A stretch of DNA of 64,000 nucleotides from Paramoeba atlantica. Taxonomy: Eukaryota; Discosea. The notes under the pieces are model-generated. The model was not told the DNA's origin. It saw only the letters and a program-made list of their open reading frames with translations, and did not search any database. Both the position numbers and the translations under genes were made by a program. The stretch's first letter is position 1. The number at the start of each line of letters is the position of its first letter. This document shows, one piece after another, positions 30,339 through 40,227 of this stretch. The DNA lies in assembly GCA_977017575.1 (NCBI GenBank), contig CDRNVI010000006.1, positions 1 through 64,000 on the forward strand, given 5' to 3'.

Positions 30339-31326
30339 GATCTCGGAGCCATTTCTCCCATGAAATCCTATAAGCTCTCACAGCAGGAAGTCACGTAGGA
30401 TAATGAGAAATGAGAAATGTTCACCTTCCCCCCTTCTCTCAATTTTCGAAGAGAAACTATCCCAAAAATGATATTATATATTGTATTCTATTCTTTTGAA
30501 TACTTTATATCCTTAATGTTATGTTATGTTATGTTATGTGTTCAGGTTAATACAAAAAAAACGTTTATAATAATACCAAAGATTTCTAATAGACCGAAAC
30601 TAAAAACCTGTTCAGAGGCCCAGTTCCTGAGATGTCTCCTGCGTTAGATAATTTTTCAGCTGGGAAAATACCACTGATCCGTTCAACTCTTGAAGGTGCA
30701 ACGAAAATTCGTTCAAAGTTTTCCCTCTTTCAAGCCCACAGCAGTCCGCTAGCGTATGCAGAAGGGTCTTGAGCCCTTGATGCATGGCGCCGCCGGAGAG
30801 GACTGGGATGCATTTAAAACGTTCCTGCGGAATCATCCCCGATGCGACGTACGTATTAGAGTCGGAGACGGCAATGGTGGTGGTAACACCGGGTCCGATC
30901 GCGGTGTATTCGTTTGGGGGGACGACGGCTCCCGCAATGTGAGGGGCGGAGGTGGCGACGGCGAACGCGCTTCAGTCAGCGGAAGGGTCGTCGGCCCTCG
31001 AAATGCGAGCGGTGTAGGAGGCAACGAAGATCGCGGAGATGGCGGAGGCGTCGGCGCAGACGGCGGAGGTGAGGGTGCCCGAGGTGGCGATGGCGTCAAT
31101 GGTGCGGGGGGTGGAGACTTCTTTGAGGGCGAAGCGGTCGGATGCGTCCCCACGACAGCGATGGTTGGAGGAGACTTTCGGGCAACAGGCGCTGCCTTTT
31201 TCCTGCGGCGAACGGGGGCGAGAGGCAAAATCACAGGAGCTACTCCTGTTTCCTTTGCCTTGGAGCGGGTGACCACTCCCATGAAGAAGTAAGAATAAGT
31301 AAAAAAAAACCAACAAGGTACAGAAA
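30339..31326 (-). mobile_element. CRE-d: SL-tagged CRE with a large internal deletion
   Basis: Minus strand. Sixteen bases of SL exon (31311-31326, TTTCTGTACCTTGTTG) precede a T-rich leader and an ATG at 31282. The N-terminal frame (MGVVTRSKAKETGVAPV, then a Pro/Ser-rich stretch) runs to about 30858, where it jumps into the endonuclease C-terminus (NTYVASGMIPQ at 30857) in a different frame, so the N-terminal ORF stops at 30833. The C-terminal part and 3' UTR (30339-30857) match CRE-b. RT and most of the endonuclease are gone. The copy is flanked by 17-bp arrays on both sides. Confidence 0.8.
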
Positions 31327-31327
31327 A

Positions 31328-31470
31328 CTAAACAAAAAGTTGGTCTAAACAAAAAGTTGGTCTAAACAAAAAGTTGGTCTAAACAAAAAGTTGGTCTAAA
31401 CAAAAAGTTGGTCTAAACAAAAAGTTGGTCTAAACAAAAAGTTGGTCTAAACAAAAAGTTGGTCTATTTT
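31328..31470. repeat. 17-bp tandem array, about 8 copies
   Basis: Same unit. It lies between the 3' end of CRE-e and the SL tag of CRE-d. The SL fragment follows the last unit directly. Confidence 0.9.
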
Positions 31471-32006
31471 TTTTTTTGCCCACAGGAGATTTGTGTATAC
31501 CCTGTCTCTTTAAAAAAAAAATAACTTTTTTTTTTTTTTTTGCACACTTTTTTTTTTTTTTTTTTTTTTTTTTGTGCTTCCTTTTCCCCATTCTTTGATA
31601 ATTTAGGACCAAACAACTAGAACAGGACTTACAAATAAATAGATAAATAGATAAATAGATAAATAAGCTAACCTGTTAATGGCGCTACCCCCCAATAGTG
31701 GGGGTGTTATGTTTGAAGCTTACGCGACTATGCAAGCTTTGTTATATTCTAGTTGTAAAGTTGGGTCCTTCTGCGATACTTAATACAAACTTTCGCACTC
31801 TTTGTTTGTGTGACTCAGGTGCTGACGTAGCTGTGAGTATACCTGAGTACCCGCCAGTTCTTGAACAAGCAACTTGAATTCCATTTCCGTGTCCTGTCGC
31901 ACCGCAAGGGTAGCGTCGGCAATCGCATGTAGCAGTAGTCTGGTGTTGCTATGTAAAGACCCAGAGGCTAGTACGGGAATGCACATGAACTTTTCTTCTG
32001 GGATTA
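31471..32006 (-). mobile_element. CRE-e: endonuclease C-terminus and 3' UTR
   Basis: Codons from 32006 to the stop at 31780 (LIPEEKFMCIPVLASGS, then LLLHAIADATLAV) match the last 75 residues of CRE proteins but differ clearly from CRE-b, so this is another subfamily. The 3' UTR holds an ATTTATCT microsatellite (31630-31665), several A-runs on the coding strand and a final CTCCTG...A11 against the 17-bp array. It is 5'-truncated; the unmatched sequence to its right may not belong to it. Confidence 0.7.
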
Positions 32007-32793
32007 GATAAGTATAAGATATCTTTAATATTGTATAAAAAGCATATCAAGCACTCCTACTTTCAAGCCTTCAACATTAGAAGGACGCACGATCTGTTTG
32101 CTGCAACTCGCAGCCTTTGACTACTCACCTTCACACTTCTTTCCAACTTCCCTAATACTGCCGCTCTGCACGTCCTCTTGGAGAGCCTCCATTTTTATCC
32201 TCTCAGTCTTAAAAAGCGTAAGGAGAAATTGAACCTGGTGGATCGACAGCCCGAGCTGAAAGGGAGTTTTGGGCGCTCTAGAGTTATCGCTCCATCTGGG
32301 AACATTTTTCACACGCACGCAATAGACGTTTATCGTAGCAGGGGGCTTCAAGAGCTTCGGTTGCGTGAGGGAGGGATGCAGAGACATTTGATGAATCTCA
32401 GCAGGGCCCGAGCTGAAAAAGATTTTTGGCGCTCTAGAGACCCACTGATTCCTCATCCGTACAACTGAACCCTTCGATTCCTGTGTGAACAAGCTTGCCC
32501 GGCACTTTCGAAGAATACCAGCAAAACCCGAGCTGAAAAAGATTTTTGGCGCTCGAGAGTTCCACCGCTTTTGCTTCAGTGTTCCTGGACCCCTTGTTCC
32601 TTTAAGCGAAGCGCGTTTCGACAATTCATGCAACAGGTCCAGAGAAGACATGAACCTCACCCTCCCAACTTCTCGCTTGGGGCAATGCCGCCCCGGACAC
32701 ATGAAGGTCTAAAACTTAGTAGGGAAAAAAAACAACAACAAGAGGGATTAGACCAACACAGGGATTAGACCTGTCGCCACGTATGTGCCTCCC
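32007..32793. other. unassigned spacer with three short inverted repeats
   Basis: No family recognised. A 33-bp segment recurs at about 32247, 32408 and 32527. On the minus strand its core is GAGCGCC-AAAAATC-TTTTTCAGCTC, which can fold as GAGC/AAAAA against TTTTT/GCTC; the first copy is more divergent. A 193-codon frame on the minus strand (32121-32702) encodes SRAPKIFFSSG from each copy, but I see no other sign of coding. At 32740-32775 GGTCTAATCCCT occurs twice, loosely like the 17-bp unit. Confidence 0.5.
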
Positions 32794-33036
32794 TTGGTCT
32801 AAACAAAAAGTTGGTCTAAACAAAAAGTTGGTCTAAACAAAAAGTTGGTCTAAACAAAAAGTTGGTCTAAACAAAAAGTTGGTCTAAACAAAAAGTTGGT
32901 CTAAACAAAAAGTTGGTCTAAACAAAAAGTTGGTCTAAACAAAAAGTTGGTCTAAACAAAAAGTTGGTCTAAACAAAAAGTTGGTCTAAACAAAAAGTTG
33001 GTCTAAACAAAAAGTTGGTCTAAACAAAAAGTTGGT
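32794..33036. repeat. 17-bp tandem array, about 14 copies
   Basis: Longest of the five 17-bp arrays. Its right edge meets CRE-a codons at CCCTGGGGAT (33037-33046), a 10-mer also found at the LINE-A tail (7765-7774). Confidence 0.9.
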
Positions 33037-33290
33037 CCCTGGGGATGCGCCCTGGGGATGCGCCTTTCGCGAGACGTCGTCCTGCACTACGTAGTTCGGT
33101 CGGAGTAATACAAGCTATTTGTGGTGCATCCGACGGAAGATTAAAGGTTATGGGTTTTTGGGGGTGCAACTGCTTCAACTTTTCGAAGATTACATCATCA
33201 GTGAGTGTTTTCTCTTTTATTTCTTTGTCTAGAACTTTAGTGGCCTTGGATACTGCGCCTTCCAGAAGTTCTTTAGCGTCTTGTTATGCG
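33037..33290 (-). mobile_element. CRE-a, upstream part
   Basis: Minus-strand codons LLEGAVSKATKVLDKE to RRLAKGASPG match the region just before the RT of CRE proteins. The part at 6686-7774 starts PGPTGITDV, exactly the next residues. A 13-bp slip repeat (GCGCCCTGGGGAT) sits at the edge. The other edge joins SINE-1 at about 33278 through a short shared AAGAACT. Confidence 0.75.
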
Positions 33291-33404
33291 ACGCCGGGTG
33301 AGTTAGCTCGGGAAGCTGGGATCGCTGAGTCCCATCATCCGACATAAGCCGGATGCCCTGACAGGGGCCTATAATGCCTATTAATCAATCAATCAATCAA
33401 TCAA
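33275..33404. repeat. SINE-1: short hairpin-rich repeat with (AATC)5 at its right end
   Basis: About 90 bp are the reverse complement of 40228-40320 (SINE-2), including the CCGGCTTATGTCGG and GCGTC...GACGC hairpins. The extra 40 bp end CCTATT(AATC)5, which looks like a retroposon tail, so the plus orientation is favoured. It bridges two different CRE copies (CRE-a and CRE-f) and has no visible target duplication. Confidence 0.6.
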
Positions 33405-33405
33405 C

Positions 33406-33870
33406 GAGCACACCTCGTCGTCTAACAGGATGCGCAAAATTGAATCCGTTGTGCCTGTTGGTCCTGGAGCCGCCCCTTTGGCCATGCGTCTTCCGGCCTC
33501 CCGAAGCTCGATAGGCGTAATACACGCTGTCATCGGAGCATCTTGCGGGAGGCGAAATGTGGTGGGGAGATCTGGATGCAAAGCACGAAGTTTTTCAATG
33601 GTTTCCGAGTCGCTGAGTGTTCGTGGTGTAATTTCCTGGTTAATAACTCGGGACGCTTTGGAAACACACCCGTCTAATGCCAGACTAGTTGCTTTCTTGA
33701 TGGCCCGTTTGTCATCTATAAGACGTGGTCCGTTGGCGGTGGAGGTGTGTCCGTTTTGAGATTCGCCGTCTTGCAATGACGAAAAATCGCGCGGGCGACG
33801 TCGACCTCGTTTCGCCGTTGCCTTCCGAATTGTGGCAAGAGAATATTTCATGGCTGATAACGTTCGATGC
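33406..33870 (-). mobile_element. CRE-f, downstream part
   Basis: Codons from HRTLSAMKYSLATIRKA to ILLDDEVCS cover the region before and at the start of the RT. The outer eight bases TTCGATGC (33863-33870) recur at 39237-39244, where CRE codons end RNRIWHR; together they read ..IWHRTLSAMK.., so both belong to one copy split by a 5.4-kb block. The left edge ends against SINE-1. Confidence 0.75.
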
Positions 33871-35048
33871 TTTTTTTTTTTTTTTTTTTTTTTTGTGTGA
33901 AAACTTTTTTGGTCGTTACGGGAGTTGATCGTGCCGACAGTGCTTACTCTCACGCCTTGCTCTTTCGAGTGAGGTTCCCTTTTTTTTTTTTTTCTTTTTT
34001 TTTTTTACGAGTTGAAAATAAGCAATCAAATTAGCAAATCTTTTTGTTTCCACAGATGTACCTTTTGTTTTTTCTCTCAGCCCAAAACTAGCAATTTAAT
34101 CTCCTCTAAGTATATACTACAAACAAGAAACAGTAAAAACTAAAACAAGCAATACAGACCCAATCCATTCGCGCGTCCCGGACCGGGTCTTTCGACCTCA
34201 CCACGGCCTGACTTGTGAACCCTTCCCTTGTTATATGGGAGGGCGCAGGCGCGGGCCTGTGTCGACAGCGACACGGTCGCGAAACAGGATGCTGGTCGAC
34301 GGGGAGGAGATTCACTACCCGTGTACTACCTCACTTGGGGTACCTAGCCCTCGCGGGCTAGGCGTGAGCATAGACTCTGTCGACCCGACCAGCATCCCGA
34401 CCAGATGTTCATGGGCGCAAACGACCAGTTCGGAATGAATCCAGCCGGTCGTCATGTGTGACGAGTTGGCCAGTGGGATCTTCATCCGGGAGACGTCGGA
34501 CCAACATCCGTGCCTGTGAACGCATGAGGGCTATGTTCATACCCCTTATGAGTTGTGCTGTGGCCTGTGCATGGCTCAAAGTCCCATTAGAGGTTGAAGC
34601 TCGGTGTTTCCCGACGCTTTTTATGATGGTCAGGGCACTTTTGGACCAGGATCCAAAAGATTCTACAACCATCGCTTCAAAACGGTGACCAGCAGCGACA
34701 GCTTCTGCTCTCTCCGATATTTTATGTTCCGAGGCGTAGCGCTCGGCGAATGACCCCGCCTTTACCCATGTAGCAGTTCGGACTAAGTCCGTATATTTGT
34801 TTTGCTGGACATGTGTAACTGCGAAGTCAAGGACGAGAGCTGTGCCAAGGTCATAGTTTGGCAAGTAAACGTCACCTGGTCGTGTCAAGCCGCCTCCCGG
34901 ACCATGATTTCCTAGCGTCTTTTCCCTCTGAGGAGCCAGCTGCGCCTTACTACACTCTTGCGCAAACTGTAGACAAAGAGAGTTATGTCGTGCCATGATG
35001 CCATGTCCAGATTTGCACACTAGAGCGTGGTCCCCATCAAAAAAAACT
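33871..35048 (-). mobile_element. LINE-C2: 5'-truncated LINE with REL-type C-terminal endonuclease
   Basis: Coding from about 35043 (DGDHALVCKSGHG) to the stop at 34409. The CRE-unlike endonuclease has the pattern GDHAL.C..G...RH, then LTRPGDVYLPNY and VLDFAVTHVQQ (PD-(D/E)xK-like acidic residues). The 3' UTR (34408 to about 33990) is highly folded: a 12-bp stem pairs 34287-34298 with 34386-34397, and it encloses CTAGCCC-GCGA-GGGCTAG. A-rich tails follow near 33986-34008, and a final poly(A) at 33871-33895 adjoins the CRE-f target repeat. A longer homologue is LINE-C1. Confidence 0.75.
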
Positions 35049-35567
35049 TTTTTTTTTTTTTTTTTTTGCAAATAAAGAAAATGTTTCTCTTTCTCCTCTT
35101 TCTCACCTCTTGACATACTTTTCCCACCTTTCTCCCTACTTTCCTGCTTTCCCCTACCCAACTTTTCAACTTTTCAGGGGGGGTAAGGTCTCCCTCAGCT
35201 TCGCCTCACCCGGTCTGCAGGCGGCTCCTCAACCATTCGCGCGTTCCGGACCGGGTCTTTCGACCTCACCACGGCCTGACTTGTGAACCCTTCCCTTGTT
35301 ATATGGGAGGGCGCAGGCGCGGGCCTGTGTCGACAGCGACACGGTCGCGAAACAGGAAGCTGGTCGACGGGGAGGAGATTCACTACCCGTGTACTACCTC
35401 ACTTGGGGTACCTAGCCCTCGGCGAGCTAGGCGTGAGCATAGACTCTGTCGACTCGACCAGCTTCCAGATCAGTTGTTTGCGAGGGCGCTAACGTGGGCC
35501 TGTGCCGACAACGGCGTGGTTAGGAAACGATTATCCCACGAGGGCTACTTACTCCTCCGTTACCAAG

Positions 35568-38500
35568 CTATTGCTCGATCAGCGGAGTGGGAAGGTCGTT
35601 TACCGGCATTCTTGATATCATCATACGTGCCTGGCGACGCATCAGCGTTATGTTCAAGTCTGTGACGAGCTGTAGCGTAGCTGCTCCGTCACTGAGAATG
35701 CCGTTGGACGCTTTGGCCCGACGTTCTCCTACTTTCCGAAGTACTGCTAAGGCACTAGAGCTCCAAGAGCCGTAGCTCTCTACGACCATTGCTGTGAAGT
35801 CGCTTCCCGCCGACTCAGATTCACGGCGCTGTCGAGCTTTCTGGTCGGAGGCGTAGTGCTCAGCGAAAGACCCCGCGGCCACCCAGCTAGCATTTCGGAC
35901 TGTGTCCGTGTATTTTGATTGCTGGGCGTGAGTGACCGCGAAGTCAAGCACTATAGGTTTTCCGAGGAAGAGGCTCGGCATGAAGACGTCCCCCGGAGAG
36001 ACGAGATTACTTCAAGACTGTGGTAGGTGATCCCCTCCCCAAAAAGGGTACCTCGCCTCCTGTAGATGCCGGAATGAATTCTACCGGGGAGAATGAATGC
36101 TTGCCTGAAGAACCTGACTCCGAAAATAAAAACTTGCAGGAAGGACGTTCCACGCCCGGTTCAAAGGCCAAGGAGCATAAAAGTGCAGGTTCACCGGATA
36201 GTAAGACGTTGAAACGCAAAAATGACAGATGTACTCTTAACCGATGAAAATCGGTCTTATTGGATTGGATTGGATTGGATCCCCCGGTCTGGTCAAGGCA
36301 CCCCCTGGGCCCCTATTCCCGAGGCTTTTCTCGCGCTGGGGTGCTAGGTGGGCCTGGCTGCAGGTGGAAGCAAACTGATCGACTAACGAGTGGTGTCGCC
36401 GGATGATACCTTCCCCATGCTTACACGTGAGAGCATGGTCTCCGTGTATGTCAAGGGGGAGCGTGCAGTTCTCCCTGGGGCATTTTGATTCTTCCCCGTA
36501 GACTGGTACCCCCAACCACCAGCGGGACAAGGTACGGAATTCTGTTGGGGTGAAGGCGTGACCAGTGTCTTTGGATGGCGTTACGAAAGCCCAGCTATTG
36601 GCCCCTTTCCCGCTCTGGGAGACCCAACGTGCGCGAGTCCTGGCGTCAGCCTTTTCATAAGCTCGCGAAAATTCCGTAGCCGAAATCGCGTGGCTTATGT
36701 CCCTTTGGCGGGGGATACCCTTTTTCGCCCAGTCCGGCAGCTTCGCGTCAAAGCAATCCTCCGTTGCATACAATGGGCATGACGTAGGGGGGAGATCATC
36801 GGGTGACAAGGGGGGGCGATCGTGTGGAAGGGAAGGGGGATTCGCAGATGAAGTAGGATCATGGGTATCTGGCTGGCGTGGGCGCTTTGCGGGGCGATGC
36901 CTCGGAGGAAATTCTTCGCATTTGTGGTGCGGGATAGTGCACACACGGCCACTTGAGTTGAGAAGCTTGGTGCCAACCTTCGCGTTTATGTTGTCAATAG
37001 ATGTTAGAAAGCCTTCTACTTCGGATGGATCCCAAGAGTCCATGTCTGCTGCAAAAGCAACCGAGGAAACGTAGGCTGAGGTTGCGTGAAAGGATGCTGA
37101 CCGTAACCCGAATCCTCCGTGTTTTTTCAGGCGCTGAATTTGGGACCGTGCAGAGGGAGGCAAGGGGCATAAACATGACTCTACCGCGTGCATGAGAAAA
37201 TCATCCAGACGCTCGCATAAAAGTGTAAGTGATTGTGGTGGGGTCGTGCGGAGAGCGTGGACCATTTTGCAGAACCCGGCGCATTGCCGAATAAGCGCCA
37301 TTGAAACCTGTGGGTCTTTGATTCTAGTTATAGCTTCTAACGCCGTTTCTGCTGGTTCAATGGCGTGCGTTGTCAGGTATTCGGAGCAATACTCTGGGGA
37401 TCCAATCGGACTTCCTAGAACGCTAAAGTTGCCACGTACGTTGATTTTGGTGTCCGGTATGTCGGGAAACAAATTTGTCACGTTAGCCGAGGCAGGGGAG
37501 GTAATGATTTCACACTTCGACATGTTCAAGTGCAAGCCCCAGCGAGGGCCTACCCTGGCGATCGTGTCCAGTGCATTTCTGGTGTCTTGGGCCTTGCCTA
37601 TGAGAACCCCGTCGTCAAGGTACCATAATTGTAGGTCCAAGTCGGCCTGGTGATTGATTTCGTTTGCTAATTCCAGAGCGACCAGGGAGAAGAAAAGAGG
37701 TCCGAGGGGGTCCCCTTGTTGGACACCTTCGTCCGATAGGAGCGTGTGGGTTCGGTAAGTCAATGCACTAGTGGTGGTATAGCACCAGCTTGCCCATGGG
37801 AATAATTCTGGGAAGTGCTCGCTTACAAGCTTCAGGAAGGCGGTTCTGCTAACGTTGTTAAAGGCGTTTCTGAGGTCTACTTTGCAAAGAACAAAGTCAG
37901 GGTTATCAGTGTGGATGGCCATGGCTTGTCGACAAGTGTGGATTATGCGTTCAGCTCCGACTGGTGTCGCCACTCCGAACTGTAGCCCTGCGAATATGCC
38001 GCTTGCCTTGGCTTTAACTACGTTGCACGCAGTTTTGCTGACCAATCGACGAATAGTTTCCCCCGCAGCTATGGGTCGGACGTCGTTTTCGCCCTTTTCT
38101 AAGGCGCAAAGTCTGGCTCCGGCGAAATACGGTTGAACCTCCAGAGGGGCTTTACCGGCTAGAAGGTGATTTACGAGGTTTGTAATAGCTTTGAGAGGTT
38201 TCGTAGTGTTGTCTACCTGCGCTAGGAGTGCCACTTGTAGGTGTTCTGGGCGTAGGCCCATGGTTCCGGCGGAGGAGCCTCGGTGAAAGCTTTTGATGGT
38301 TTTCGCGACTGCCGCTTCATCTACCTGTAAGGGCGCTGTTGGTGGGGGGGTGTAATCGATGGCGTCGCTGTCTGAAAGGCGGCACGGGTGTTTGTTCTGA
38401 AGCTTGATATACGTTTCTTCGTCGTCAGGAGCCATTGGGTCAGCCGTGAGTGCTGCCATTCCTCTTGAGTACTCGCCTTGTCGAACCAGCAATTCTGACC

Positions 38501-38939
38501 GGATGGCAGCTTTTTCCTCCTCATCGTGAACTATGTTAGGGGTTGCGGATTGCTTTTTGGGGGCGTTGTTTACTGTATCATTCCACAAGGGTACGTAATC
38601 TTGCGCCAGCCATCGGTTCATGCACTTTTCGACGAATGATGCGTATGTTGTGTGATTCTTGCGTCCTCCTCGGTGCGGAGCTGGTAGGAGACACTTCGGG
38701 AGCATAGCGAATAACGTCCACGCGGCGGGGGAGTTTTCCTTGACTGCGTTTTCGGCCGTTTTTGTTAAGATTTCTCCCCAAAGATGACGGCATCGGGCGG
38801 GGACGTCTTTGCAAGTGCTCAATTGTGTCTGAGAAATAGAGGCCAACGAGGGAAGCTCGGGTTGATGCATCTGAGTTGTGGGGGGGTGGCTTTCGTCGCT
38901 TGGGTGTGACATGTGTGATGGGCTTTGAGGGGTTGTCAT
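35568..38939 (-). CDS. LINE-C1 ORF (split by a LINE-B insertion)
   Basis: About 1020 codons once the insert is ignored. The N-terminal region (RCRHLWGEIL, MLPKCLLPAPHRGGRK) lacks an AP endonuclease. RT motifs: GLRPEHLQ, CALEKGENDVRPIAAGE, VDLRNAFNNVSR, VQQGDPLGPLFFSL and the YLDD active site. C-terminal part: CPRENCTLPLDIHGDHALTC zinc-like cysteines, RHHSLVDQF, LAPQREK, TRPGDVFMPS and LDFAVTHAQQ. This is the layout of LINEs with a restriction-like endonuclease seen in many protists, related to but clearly distinct from CRE. The frame resumes across the LINE-B insert at RPGD. I saw no other break. Confidence 0.82.
35997..36280 (+). mobile_element. LINE-B family 3' fragment inserted in LINE-C1
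   Basis: A 284-bp 5'-truncated copy. It encodes the LINE-B C-terminus (RRDYFKTVVGDPLPKKGTSPP to a stop at 36247), a 3' UTR with CCGATGAAAATCGG hairpin, and tail (TTGGA)4. Target duplication CCCCCGG at 35990-35996 and 36281-36287. It differs from LINE-B in many codons, so its source was another subfamily member. Confidence 0.9.
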
Positions 38940-39236
38940 CTTTTTTTTTTTTTTTTTTTTTTTTTATAGCGCGCAAACTATTTCAAACGGTATCAAACCT
39001 GTTTTGACGTACGTGGCGTGTTTCCTTTTAATTAACAAACAAATCATATCTCATAATATAAATATTATGTGCCCCCAAGGGCCATTATATCAATCATCCT
39101 AAATTTTTTTTTTTTTTTTTTTTCTGATCCTTCTCCCAAAGATCGTTCGTATTATCCTAAATCTCGCAGGCATTCTAAACACGGATAATCGTTGTGAATA
39201 ATAATAAGAACTTTTAAGAGCTTTTCTATCTCTCTC
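38940..39236 (-). mobile_element. remnants: poly(A) tails and a VL terminal-repeat fragment
   Basis: On the minus strand, about 115 bp of unknown origin follow the CRE-f edge (39236). A 20-A tract at 39103-39122 ends a tiny insert flanked by TTTAGGAT. A stretch with GGCCCTTGGGGGCACATAA near 39060-39085 resembles the A repeat of VL-III and VL-IV. A 26-A tract at 38941-38966 precedes LINE-C1. All are too short for firm assignment. Confidence 0.45.
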
Positions 39237-40219
39237 TTCGATGCCATATGCGGTTCCTTTGTGGGTATGGGGATTCTGCGTAATCTCGAACGATGTCTCG
39301 GTAAATTGCAACTACGCAAGGAATGAATTCCGGTGCAACTGATCGCAGAGTAGGCATGGGCTCAAGATCTAGGTCGTTTTCTGTGTGTTGATAATTAACG
39401 CGAAGCGCCCGGTTAATTCTTTCTTCAGACCGGCAGCTTTTTATACTTCCAGGATCACTTTCCTGATGTGTGTTATTTTCCCACACGATCTTAAAGACGC
39501 GAACGTTTGCTTGCGGGGGAATATGACCAGTGAAGGTTGTTCCGATCTTGTGTCCCACAATCCCCACATACTCCATGGTCCATTTGTTCAAGTGCTTTCT
39601 TTTCTGCGACGCTTTAACGATTCCTTGTGATATGTTGAGGCTTGGCGAACAATTAAAGCTCCAAGCCAAAATGCATCGGTCTCCCACTTTTGCGTGAAGG
39701 GTTGCGTCGTACAGCTCGTCTGGAGGGATAGGAAAATGAACCTTGGGGTCGATATGACGGAATTGTGACGCGACTCTTGGAAAGTCTGGCGTTTCACTGA
39801 AAAACTGATGTACTGGATCTTCGACAAGGTTGGTATTTGCGTTGTCGCCAGAGTCGGAAAGTATATGTATTGGCGATTCGCAGTCCAGGAACTCGGATGC
39901 GATGGGAACCGGGGATGGAAGAGATCCCGGCACGATTCTAGCGTCGTTCCTTTCCACGGTACATGCTTCCAAATTCCTCACGTTTCCACCGTTCGGGGTG
40001 TCTGAGAGCAAGGTTGCATTGCTAAAAGTTCCCGCTGTAACCTCCCCAAGAGAATTTCCGGGTGTAGTCTGCGGGCTTGGTGCGAGCGGCTGTGTGGTCC
40101 CGCTGCTAACTGATGGGAACGCGTCATCTTGCAACGGATTGTCTGCAAATATGTCGAATGCCCGCACGTCGTGTACATATCCTTCGCCGTTGAATGACAC
40201 TCCCTTGGAAGGTATCGGT
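39237..40219 (-). mobile_element. CRE-f, middle part (shared domain region)
   Basis: Minus-strand frame from IPIPSKGVSFNGEGYVHDVRAFDIF through the shared domain (RCILAWSF, ISQGIV, MEYVGIVGHK, HIPPQANV) and LDLEPMPTLRSV to YPQRNRIWHR. All of this precedes the RT in CRE proteins. It is bounded by SINE-2 (target copy ATATACGT at 40220-40227) and by the 5.4-kb block at 39236. Frame open throughout. Confidence 0.75.
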
Positions 40220-40227
40220 ATATACGT

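Larger units (their letters stand above)
35049..38939 (-). mobile_element. LINE-C1: near full-length LINE, RT plus REL-type endonuclease
   Basis: Starts at ATG 38939 (MTTPQSPSH), right after a poly(A) stretch, and ends in a 3' UTR with poly(A) at about 35048. It is interrupted only by a short LINE-B tail (35997-36280). The 3' UTR keeps the folded domain of LINE-C2, with a compensated base change in the main stem (35355-35366 with 35455-35466). Downstream of GCGCGAATGG the two 3' UTRs differ, so they belong to different subfamilies. Confidence 0.8.

Noticed and set aside
30756-31292. Gly-rich plus-strand ORF opposite CRE-d, and similar ORFs at 41884-42315 and 56781-57246
   Set aside because: They are antisense images of the Pro-rich CRE N-terminus.
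32121-32702. 193-codon ORF with SRAPKIFFSSG repeats
   Set aside because: It is explained by three copies of a 33-bp inverted repeat; no conserved domain or second copy supports coding.
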